Assembly: GCA_022575985.1 (NCBI GenBank) | Contig: JAKSXM010000238.1 | Span: 14,960,001-15,024,000, forward strand | Length of the DNA stretch: 64,000 nt | Origin: Anagrus nilaparvatae | Lineage: Eukaryota > Arthropoda > Insecta > Hymenoptera > Mymaridae | Direction of reading: 5' to 3' | Shown here: one piece after another, positions 55,212 to 64,000 of the stretch | Layout: each line of letters begins with the position of its first letter | Numbering within the stretch: the first letter of the stretch is position 1 | The notes under the pieces: model-generated | Database searches by the model: none | What the model was told of the DNA's origin: nothing | What the model saw: only the letters and a program-made list of their open reading frames with translations | Made by a program: the position numbers and the translations under genes

Positions 55212-55990
55212 ATGCAATTTTCACCCAAATCTAGCATTGAAAAAAATAAAATCGTGTTTAGTGTTCCTGGTTGCAATTCAAACAATCAAATTAATTTTCG
55301 ACTCCGATTTCATCGTGTATACCCAAAGTATAGGTAAATAAATAAACATCTTTAAACACACATTTTACACTTATGTATGGTTTTTTTCAAAAATTCAACT
55401 TTTTCAATAATATTGAAACTGTAATAAAAGGTCAAAAATGGTTGAGAGTTGAAAAAAAGGCACCATCATGTATGTATATATAATGCTCCTTGTATTTTAA
55501 AGCATATGATTATGTTTTCCAATGTATTACATGCCACTTATATAATTTCTTTTTATAAATAAATAAGCTTACTTAAATTTATATTAATTACATTGACTAA
55601 TGAAAAATATTAAAATATGTATTTATTTATAATAAAAATCTTTTATCACATAATATGAATTACGGCAGAAAATCTCTTTCAGTTGCGAAGTAGAGCAAAT
55701 AGGACAGCTAACAGAGAATTGAACAAAAAAGTAAAAAGAAAAATAAAAGTTCAAAAAATTTTAGCTTCTGATGATAATATTATTACTACCATAATGCTGA
55801 AAATAAATTAATAGAAGCTGAATCACATGCTTATGAGTGTGAGCTTTTAGATTTAACCAATTTATACTTCAGAGTCTATATAAATGTTATTACTGATGGA
55901 GATTTTTCAACAGATAATTATGATTTTTTCAAATAGATGTAACTAAGATATAATCTAAGTAACCAAAGCATTGAAGATAATTCAAGCGAT
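55212..55990 (+). pseudogene. Possible THAP-domain gene or transposase remnant (decayed)
   Basis: An ATG at 55212 opens 41 codons containing VFSVPGCNSNN and FRLRFHRVYPKY, ending at a donor (GTAAAT after 55333). The C-x-N...FHR-(F/Y)-P pattern resembles the start of THAP zinc fingers, which occur in P-element-type transposases and host proteins. An acceptor-like CTCTTTCAG ends at about 55682. Downstream, broken frames are Lys/Arg- and acidic-rich (NRELNKKVKRKIKVQK) and no join gives a long frame. Only one of the expected zinc ligand pairs is visible, so the call is tentative. Confidence 0.35.
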
Positions 55991-56530
55991 TCTATACATT
56001 TCAGTCGACTTTTTTTTCTATTTTTTTATAAAAGTAAATATTATAAAACACATAAAGAACCACAATTTGAAGATATACTTTTTTATATTTTTCTTGTATA
56101 TAAAATTAAACATTTTACACTCAAAATATTAATTACTTATTTTCTTCTTATATTTTGTAATTTAATTAGATTTCTGATAGTTCACAAATGTGTGTTCAAA
56201 ATAATTTTTTTTTAATTTTTGACAACATAATTTTTATAAAATCTAGCAGAAACTTAAATACATAGTATACGAATGAATAATTCTTGCCCTAATTTCGCAT
56301 ATTTTGGCTGTTAATAGTGGCTCAAACAAACTCAAAAATCTTATCAATACCCAAAATTAACATTTTTAAAAACAATTTATTTGATTATTTTTATAATAAT
56401 AAAAAATAAAGGAAAAAACTGAAATTTTAATATGCTACGCTATGTTAACAAAAACAAAGCAGCAGCCATATTGATTTGCCATACACTAGCACCAGAAATT
56501 CCGTGGATCCTGCTAGTCTCTATATACCTG

Positions 56531-58835
56531 TAGAGTGTAGTGAGAAAAAAAAACGTATTTCCGTCGAGACCCTGGCATCTTAAAGTTATTTTTTTGGGTA
56601 GAAGATGAACATCTGTAATTTTCACGAAATTCGGTTAAAATTTTTCGGTTTAACGACCGAAATTTACGGTGAAAATCGCGCAATTCAGTTACTTTAAAAA
56701 AATTTTTTTTCTGAAAGTGAATATTTTTTTAAAATATTAAAATTCGTAAAGCCAAATTTTCAAAATAAAGATTTATGAAGCCTACATAATCTCAAAACTA
56801 ACGTTTTTGATATAAAAAATGGCGCAGTTCGGGTACTTTAGAAAATTTTTTTTTCTGAAAATTTATATTTTTTAAAAATATTAAGATTCGCTTAGCCAGA
56901 ATTTCGAAATAATGATTTACGAAGCCTGCATAATCTCAAAACTGACGTTTTTGGTTAACTTACGTTTTTTTTTTACCAAGCTCTCTTTACTAAGCCGGAA
57001 GTATATAAAAGCTATTTTCAATATTATTAACACCGTGTTCCTACGTAAAAAGTTTCTAATATCATTTTCAGAAATATCTAGCGCCGTTTTTGGATTGTTT
57101 CAGTAATTAAAAGACATTCTTGGAAAGCCTTACATCAATCTACTAAGTCGGAATTATCTAAAATCTATATTGAAACTATCTAACACCATTTTCCTACACA
57201 ACAAATCCTTTTGATAAATATAAAACGCCATTTTTCAAAGTTTGAAGTTGCTAGAAGAGCTTTTTGAAGCATCCTACCTCAAATTCCGATTTAAAAAGTA
57301 GCTAACAACGTTTTCCGAAGTATAAAGTTGCTTTATAAAGCTTTTTAAAGTATTCTACTTGAATTTCTGATTAAAGAGTTAAACACCGTTTTAAACACCG
57401 TTTTCCAAAATATCTAATACCATTTTCAGAAGTATGAAGTAGCTTCAAGAGCTTCTTCAAACATCCTACCTTAATTTCCGATTTAAAAAGTAGTTAACAC
57501 CGTTTTACGAATTATGAAGTTGATAGAAGAACTTTTTGAAGCATTCTACCTCAAGTTCCGATTTATAAAGTAGCTAACACCGTTTTCCGAAGTTTGAAGT
57601 TGCTATAAGAGCTTTCTGAAGCATCCTACCTCCATTTCCAACTTAAAAAGTAGTTAACGCCGTTTTCCAAAGTATCTAACACCGTTTTCCGAAGTAAGAA
57701 GTAATAACAATAGCTTCTTGAAGCATCCTACCTTAATAACCAATTTAAAAAGTCGCTAATACTGTTTTCCGAAGTATAAAGTACCTTCAAAAGCTTCTTG
57801 AAGCATCCTACCTCAATTCCCGGTTTAAAAAGTAGCTAACACCGTTTTCAAAAGTATCTAAAATCGTTTTCCTAAGAATGAAGTTGTTAGAAGAGCTTTT
57901 TGTTGCATCCTACCTGAATTCCTGATTTAAAGAGTAGCTAACACACCGTTTTCTAAAGTATCTAACTCCGTTTTCCGAATTATGAAGTTGCTAGAAGAGC
58001 TTTTTGAAGCATTTTACCTGAATTTCCGATTTTAAAAGTATCGTCATTTTCCGAAGGCTGATGTTATTAGAGGAGCCTTTGGAAGCATCCTATCTCAATC
58101 CTCGACATAAAAGGTAGTACTAATGTTTTCCAAAATACCTATTTTCTTTATATCCATTTTCCATTTTCATAAATAAATAAAAGGCATTCACGGAACGCCT
58201 TACATTCATCTACTAAGCCGAAATAAGTATCTAAATCTATGATCAAACTATCTAATACGATTTTTATACGTAAAAAGTTGCTAATATCACGCCGTTTCCC
58301 GAAGTTTGAATAGGCTAGAAGAATTTTGGAAGCTTCATAAATGTATTTTAGATTTGAAAAGCAGCTAATAACATTTAGCAAAATACCTCATATCGTTTTT
58401 CTATTATGTAATTAAATGGGAGATTTCAAAAACAACATAAATCGTTCTACTAAGCTTGAAGTATCTAAAATTTATGTTCAAAGTGTCTAACACCGATTTC
58501 CTGTGTATAATGTAGAAAATATCCTTTTCCTTTTTTTTTTTTGTAGGTGTTTACGGTATACCAAAAACGTCAGTTTTGAGTTTATGTAGGCTTCGTAAAT
58601 CTTTATTTTGAAAATCTGGCTTTGTGAATCTTAATATTTTAAAAAAATATTCACTTGCAGAAAAAAAAATTTTTAAAGTAACTGAATTGCGCTATTTTCA
58701 CCGTAAATTTCGGTCATTAAACCGAAAAATTTTAACCGAATTTCATGAAAATTGCAGATGTTCATCTTCTACCCAAAAAAATAACTTTAAGATGCCAGGG
58801 TCTCGGAAATACGTTTTTTTTTTCACTGCACTCTA
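56531..58835. mobile_element. 2.3 kb TA-ended palindrome with about 80-125 bp tandem units
   Basis: TAGAGTGTAGTGAGAAAAAA, then ACGTATTTCCG, is mirrored by CGGAAATACGT and TTTTTTCACTGCACTCTA. The arms run to about 300 bp (GACCCTGGCATCTTAAAGTT, GAAGATGAACATCTG). The core (about 57110-58400) is at least ten degenerate units with GAAGCATCCTACCTC, AAAAAGTAGCTAACACCG and TTTTCCGAAGTATGAAGTTG. Confidence 0.87.
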
Positions 58836-58978
58836 ATATTTTAAGTATATTAAGTGCTGTATGTTGGTATACAGATTATTGCTGATGTCAGAAGTTAAAA
58901 GTTTATAATTTGATTGAATTCTTACGTTTTTTGTATAATAAATAAATCCTGTTTTTGTTTTTAGTGCTATAAATTGTA

Positions 58979-59170
58979 TTTTTCTTGTTAGTGTCCAGAA
59001 AGTGCGTGTTTTCTGGCCGCTGCGCTATTCGAAAAAACGCATTTTCTCGACACTGAGCAAGAAAAATTATGTTTTGTCCTTGGCCACAAAAAAAGGCTTC
59101 GCCTCGGACGGTAATTTACGTGCGATTTGGGCCATTCTTTACTTTTGTGGCCATGGGTAAAAATATACTA
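58979..59170 (-). repeat. Dispersed repeat, copy 2 (fused to the RT fragment)
   Basis: Reverse complement of 2630-2860 at near identity. On the - strand it starts TAGTATATTTTTACCCATGG, and its TAG terminates the reverse-transcriptase frame, so the repeat joins or truncates that element. Confidence 0.8.
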
Positions 59171-59545
59171 TTTGTCTATATTTAAACTATTTACAATTAT
59201 TGTATGTAATAATGTGGCTATTTTATAACCAGAAGTAGTTGTAAAATTTATCATTGGTCTTACAGGTTTGTGTTGTTTATGTAATTTGATTAATGCTACG
59301 AACTTAGGTGTTATAACTTTAATTTGTTTATATTTAAAATTATGCTTACGGTTTAGTAAATATTTGCATGCATTTATTATATCATTTATTTCTTTAACAT
59401 ATTTTTTAGTAGTATCACGATTTAATTTGATAATATTGTTATTGATTATAAAGTCATAAGTTTTTTGTTCATAATCACAATTATATATTATTACGACTGT
59501 GTTAACCTTGCCTGCTTCACCTATTCTTGCATTGTTGTTTTTTTT
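59168..59545 (-). pseudogene. Penelope-like reverse transcriptase fragment
   Basis: On the - strand a frame of about 125 codons reads GKVNTVVIIYNCDYEQKTYD, a middle section ending LLNRKHNFKYKQI, then PKFVALIKLHKQHKPVRPMI and NFTTTSGYKIATLL. The order (NTVVI-x-DY, then P-x-L-x-K-x-HK-x-RP-x-I) is typical of the N-terminal RT region of Penelope-like retroelements. It is cut by TAG at 59168-59170 before the catalytic YxDD region. A frameshift in the A-run near 59545 separates further upstream residues (SINLLKTI). It is decayed and cannot make an enzyme. The + strand frame at 59268-59459 is its shadow. Confidence 0.7.
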
Positions 59546-59559
59546 TTATAGTTTTAAGT

Positions 59560-61642
59560 AAATTAATTGAATCATTTTTTATATTTTTTATATTTTTTAG
59601 AGTTTTTTATTGCTAAGCATTAATCACATTTTTTTGGATTTAGACATTCCTCTCATTTTTTCATTTTACCCAATCCTGGTCGTTAAAAAGGAAAAATACA
59701 AGATCTTTCATAATTTTTAATTTTTCTTATTTAAATAATTCAAATTATTTGACGAGTTGCTCCTTTGAGTGATGATTATAGTCGGTTGCCGTTCAGATCT
59801 TACCTGTTGCGTATTTTACGATCTAAAAATAAGGGCTGTATGCTAACCTTATAGCATTCTCTCGCAATATATGGGGTCGTTAAAAAAAAAAACGTTTTTT
59901 TTTTATTAAAAAGAAGGCATTTATTTCGTTTTACAACTTAAAATAATAATATAAATACAAATGGTGTCAGTAATTTTAGGTGTGTAATAATACTTTAATC
60001 CCTATTTATATAATGGTGATTATTTTTTTTTAATGATTAATAATTACGATTAATTGTCGTCTATGACGGCTTTGCTAATTTTACACTAAGTAAAACAGAG
60101 GATTTTTTTTTCGGCGGGTGCGATATGTCGTGGAGAACTCAAGCACGGCACTGCACCGCTGTCCCTCGCGAAGCATCGTTATTGGGACGGACTTTAAATA
60201 AATAAAATAAGATAATGAAGACTAGCCTGCGTCTGATGATAAAAAATGAATAATAATCTATTGTTATTGTTCGTGTATAAAAAAATTAATATCACAATAT
60301 AATTGTATCATAAAACGATAATATTACATTTCTATATATTTATTATTTATAAACGACGTATACGGTTCATATCAATTTATCTATTGAGATTACGACTTTG
60401 ATAAAAAAAATTGATCTCTCACTTACATACACACTCTCCATTCACACTATAAATTACACATTATACAATTTTTATTTATATATAAAATTTCACTTTCCAT
60501 ATGCAGATGAAATTGACTATTCTTCCATTATAAATGGAAATTATCTTTGTTCTTTGATGCTTTGACGCGCGATCGGACTAGGAGATACACGCGCTTTTAA
60601 AAAGTCTCAATTAATCAAGAGTTCACAACTCCAATAGAAAGACCCCAAATTTGCATACATCGGATGCAATTTTAACAAGATACATGGCTAGGCTGCTTTG
60701 CTTGATATTTCAAACTGTTATTCAAACTAACTAAAAAAAACTATAGGAAAACTTAATATTTATTCCCCTTCACTTTTTTTTAACGCTTCTTTGAATAATA
60801 GAAAATAGTGAATTCTCTTTAAATGAAATTCCGAAAAGTATATTTTGCAGACTTTCAGTAAACCTGCTTTTTTATACCTAATATCAAATTTTTACTTATA
60901 TATAAATTTATAGTTTTTTGTTGCTTTTACGTTATTAAAAAGGAAGAGGTACAGAGTGAAGTAAACTCAGAAAATTAATTGTCATAAAGTTTAAAAATGA
61001 AGAATAGTATAAAAATTTAACTTTCCTGATTCGTCATCTAAAAGTAATTTTTTTTAAACAAAATTTAATACATTCTGTACTTGGGAAATTTAGTTATTAT
61101 CTGAAAAATAATATTGAATTTTTATTTATTTGACTCCCCCTATTCCTTCTTGATAAGCTAACAACAACAACAACCGTAAGCTTGCATAAGTAAAAAGAAA
61201 AGAAATAAGCAACTACTTATTTTAAATTTCATTTTAATCAGATTTTATTTTTCTAAATTTCTGAAATAAAAGTTAAAAAAGGAGGGGAATAAAATTTAAG
61301 CTTTCCTAAAGTCTTTTTTAGTTGTTTTAAATAACACGCAACTTATCCGTGTATTCAACAATGATAATTTATAATTACAGCGACTGTCGTACGTATACTC
61401 TCGTTAATGAAGTTAGGTATAACCGCTCGAATAATATACATAATAATGCTTTTCTACTTTATAATTATAATATAATGCACTATGATACACTTAAATTTCA
61501 TTTTCGCTTCACAGTATGCACAAACGAATAAACCGACTATTGTTCTTATTAACATCCACAAACCAGTTCTTTTTTTTCATCATTAATTTTTCAACTGGGT
61601 TCGTGCAAAATAATGCGTCAGATTATTCGTTTTCTGTAACCA
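59560..61642 (-). other. Probable CadN 3' UTR and spacer
   Basis: No coding sequence seen. On the - strand the CadN stop at 61643 is followed by about 1.7 kb of AT-rich sequence to candidate AATAAA signals near 59920-59925. A patch around 60113-60195 (CGGCACTGCACCGCTGTCCC and neighbours) is much more GC-rich than its surroundings and is unexplained. Confidence 0.4.
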
Positions 61643-61746
61643 TTATTCTTCTTCGCTTTCGGGTGGCCCGTACATGTCTGCCAGTTTATCGAATCTGGGC
61701 CCCCATTCTCCTAAGTAACTATATTCATGCTGATCATCGTCGGTAC
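61643..61746 (-). CDS. CadN: CadN terminal exon
   Basis: [20 protein letters not shown], then [13 protein letters not shown] and TAA, matching the conserved cadherin C-terminus (YLxxWGPRFxKLAxMYG). Confidence 0.95.
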
Positions 61747-63682
61747 CTGTAAATCAGTTTTTAGAAGAGCTTAAAATTTTAACCGCTTGTCTGCGTAATG
61801 GTGACAAGCACAACTTACCAGAAGCCAAGGATGACAAGGAACCAGCCGTGCTTCCGCTACCTTCGTATGCGTAATTACGGAGGTCATCGAAAGGAGGTGC
61901 ATTGGGATCACTGTCGGCTCGTTTCTTGTGGTCCTCGATAAACATGCCTACATTTGGTTCTGGACCCAAGCTATCTGTGTAAATTGAATTCATATTGACT
62001 ATTATTGCGAGTGTAATAAACTCTTTTTATTATTTTATACTCACAAGTTACTTTACATGGACCAAGTTTCCCACTTAAATCTGGGATTGGGCCATTAATG
62101 GGAATTTGCAAAGGAGTTATATCAAATGCAGTCATATCGTCCTCTCCACCTCCTTCATCGTCGTAGTTTATAATGTTTTCTCTTACGTCGTCATCAGGGC
62201 CCGGGTATTTTATTAGAGCCTCTCTTTTTCTGTTATAAACGACAAATACTAACACAAGAACTGAAAAAAAAAACAAACGATTAAAAGATAATTGCTCATT
62301 TTATTTTGATACTTCATTTTTTACTTATTCTTAAATTACTAACTTAAAATAACCAGAAGGCAAACTAAAATGGCAGCCAATGCGCCCATTCCTAATTGAA
62401 GCCTTTGTCCTTCTTGAACAAGTTCGCAATTTGCTCCCCAGAATCCATTGGGACATATGCATCGAAAACGAGGATCAGTATTTATGCACCTACCACCATT
62501 TAAACAAGGGAAGTCTATACATTCGTTTTTATCCATGCAACCTTTGTTATCAGGCGACGGAACCTTGCCTTCACCACAAGAGCACTCGTGCTCATTCCAC
62601 AAGTCAACACATTCAAAAGGAACTGGACATATTATACTTGCACAAGGCTTATTAGAGGCACAATGTCTCTCTAAATTTCTGGCCATTGTAGCTTGACCCC
62701 ATTGCGTACCATTCATAGCTGGTGGCAATGGGAGGTGTTTACCTTCTAATCTAATGTCATCTAAACACCCTTTCTGGAAGTCAGCAAAGACCTCAAAAGT
62801 GCGTACACCAGTGTACTCTGCTTTTCCACCGGCATATACGCCTTCTTGTTTGTCAACGAGTAACCATTGATGACCTTCAAATGAGAAAGTCTCGTTGTAC
62901 CTCCTGCCCTCTCCACCATCCAATTCTAGTGTCGCTGCCGCGCCATAACGGGATACTCTCACAATGTGCCACTGCCCATCATCGATAGCCATCGCCGTCA
63001 ACCAAATGTCGCGCTCTTCTGTCCTTAGGCTGTTCAAATTGTATCTGAATCTGAGTCGGCTGTCCTTTATTTCTAATATGGCATACTCCCTGTTGTGCTG
63101 ATCGCTTACGCGGAATAATTCACCGTGAATTTCTCTGGTACGAAATCTGAGCTGTATTTGTGTTGAATATTTATCTGGTTCAAAGGACAGAGCATACTTG
63201 ACATAGCTGGAAGCTTTAAAGGTAGTTGGAATTGTTGGTGTCATACACCCAGGACCTGTCCAACCTGGATTACATTGACATCTAGCCTCGGTGAAAGTAC
63301 CAACGCAACTTCCGTGCTCCCAACAACGGAATGTAGATTCGTGATTTCCACAAAGATCTTCAGTTTGCGGACACCCAGCGTTACTGTTGCGTGATAATCC
63401 TGGGTGCGCTAAATCATAAAGCTTGCTATTGTGAAAAAGATTTTTAATGCAGCCGTCAAATCCTTTTCCAACTGGCATCACTTGCCATTTATATTGATCC
63501 GGTTCAAATTGTTCGACGTACAAGCCACCAATTTGTAATGGCGCGTTAACGTTTAGGTACTCATTGAACGGTGGGACCGTCCCTTCAGCTTGGCAGCTCG
63601 AACCATTGAATTTAGTTGGATTTCCATCATCTTGTTCAGTTATGTCAGCCGATTTGCAAAAATCAACAATGAGTTTTACGGT
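61643..63682 (-). CDS. CadN: Neural-cadherin (N-cadherin of insects), C-terminal 604 residues
   Basis: Exons on the - strand: 63682-62344, 62260-62045, 61974-61819, 61746-61643 (stop TAA 61645-61643). Frames join without error. From the first residue: the end of a laminin G domain (1-103), EGF-like (104-146), laminin G (about 155-315, ending [16 protein letters not shown]), EGF-like (about 347-383), calcium-type EGF (385-420, [14 protein letters not shown]), and a transmembrane helix (about 430-458) followed by YNRKRE. The tail has [15 protein letters not shown] (p120-like/juxtamembrane region) and [20 protein letters not shown] (beta-catenin/Armadillo binding), nearly identical to fly CadN. 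Role: homophilic adhesion of axons and photoreceptor growth cones. The cadherin repeats lie beyond the window. Confidence 0.95.
61819..61974 (-). CDS. CadN: CadN exon: catenin-binding region
   Basis: [20 protein letters not shown] and [20 protein letters not shown]. Acceptor TTTACACAG, donor GTAAGT. Confidence 0.94.
62045..62260 (-). CDS. CadN: CadN exon: rest of membrane segment and proximal tail
   Basis: [20 protein letters not shown], then [21 protein letters not shown] chose donor GTGAGTAT (after 62045) rather than GTAACT because only it keeps the frame. Confidence 0.93.
62344..63682 (-). CDS. CadN: CadN exon: LamG, EGF and first half of the membrane segment
   Basis: It begins [19 protein letters not shown] after the acceptor CATTTTAG and ends [14 protein letters not shown] at donor GTTAGT. 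The intron after it is only 83 bases and splits the transmembrane helix. Read-through adds Ser and a stop. Confidence 0.95.
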
Positions 63683-63758
63683 CTAAAATGAACAGTTTGT
63701 AATTGCGTTTAATTGGATTTTTCGTGATTTTTCGTGCATAAGGTTATTAATTGTAGCG

Positions 63759-64000
63759 TACACTGAGAAAATCAAATGACTGTCACAATAATATGATATA
63801 ATAATATTCGTACGATTATTCATACAATCATCGTCACAATAATATAATATTATTAGGACAATCGCCCTAATCATAATATATAACCATTTTTTTCCTTAAA
63901 ATATTATTTTCTTGGAAATACGTACTAGTTTACCTTAGTTATCTTCACTTTGCCTAATTTGTTTTGAAGTTCTTTTTTAACTAAGTAAACATAAAATTGG
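63759..64000. repeat. Solo CACTGAGAAAA terminus in a CadN intron
   Basis: TA-CACTGAGAAAATCAAATG at 63759 matches the TA-flanked termini at 19664 and 27296. No matching right end is visible before the window ends, so the element is truncated or extends outward. It is followed by an ATAATAT-rich stretch. Confidence 0.45.

Noticed and set aside
59268..59459. Hydrophobic 63-codon + strand frame
   Set aside because: Shadow of the reverse-transcriptase fragment on the - strand.
62380..62696. Two + strand frames over the CadN exon
   Set aside because: Antisense shadows of a well-supported cadherin coding exon.
1..64000. CRISPR array, operon or bacterial-type system
   Set aside because: Repeats are inverted or satellite-like without regular spacers, and the genes have spliceosomal introns; this is insect nuclear DNA.

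Overview
This is an insect nuclear genome segment. It is strongly AT-rich, its genes are split by spliceosomal GT-AG introns, and it is saturated with short inverted-repeat DNA transposons. The two large genes are recognisable insect orthologues: taiman, the steroid-receptor coactivator (tai), and Neural-cadherin (CadN). Nothing in the sequence fixes the insect order.

Layout. 1-6797: two GTP cyclohydrolase I feedback regulator (GCHFR/GFRP)-like coding units on the + strand, the first cut by the window edge, separated by a 6.1 kb repeat-filled intron. 7166-7774: a complete two-exon ANKRD39-type ankyrin gene. 7775-14862: repeat-rich sequence leading to tai. 14863-49120: tai on +, 19 coding exons encoding about 1579 residues (bHLH, PAS-A, PAS-B, several LXXLL motifs, long polyN and polyQ tracts). 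Its first introns (10.0, 8.4 and 4.7 kb) are nearly all transposable-element sequence, while its 3' exons are tightly packed. 49121-about 50010: tai 3' UTR with four Pumilio-type sites. About 50040-59900: a repeat graveyard with a Penelope-like reverse-transcriptase fragment and a possible THAP-domain remnant. 61643-63682: the last four coding exons of CadN on the - strand (laminin G, EGF, transmembrane segment, catenin-binding tail). tai and CadN converge tail to tail.

The most unusual content is not the genes. At least six regions share one architecture: a long inverted repeat whose arms are, or enclose, degenerate tandem arrays of roughly 80-200 bp units, with short ordered termini (TTAA-flanked, TA-flanked, or other). 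The families differ in sequence. Several lie inside tai introns, so the tai primary transcript should contain kilobase-scale RNA hairpins. Many smaller MITEs are nested in them. In a few cases the target-site duplication or the empty site can be read directly, because the opposite arm or a neighbouring array unit preserves the uninterrupted sequence.

How the genes relate: tai is a nuclear coactivator of the ecdysone receptor and CadN is a neuronal adhesion receptor. They are neighbours here, but nothing shows they act together. GCHFR-like proteins modulate GTP cyclohydrolase I in tetrahydrobiopterin synthesis. All coordinates of exon joins are my own reading of GT/AG sites and reading-frame continuity and have not been checked against transcripts.
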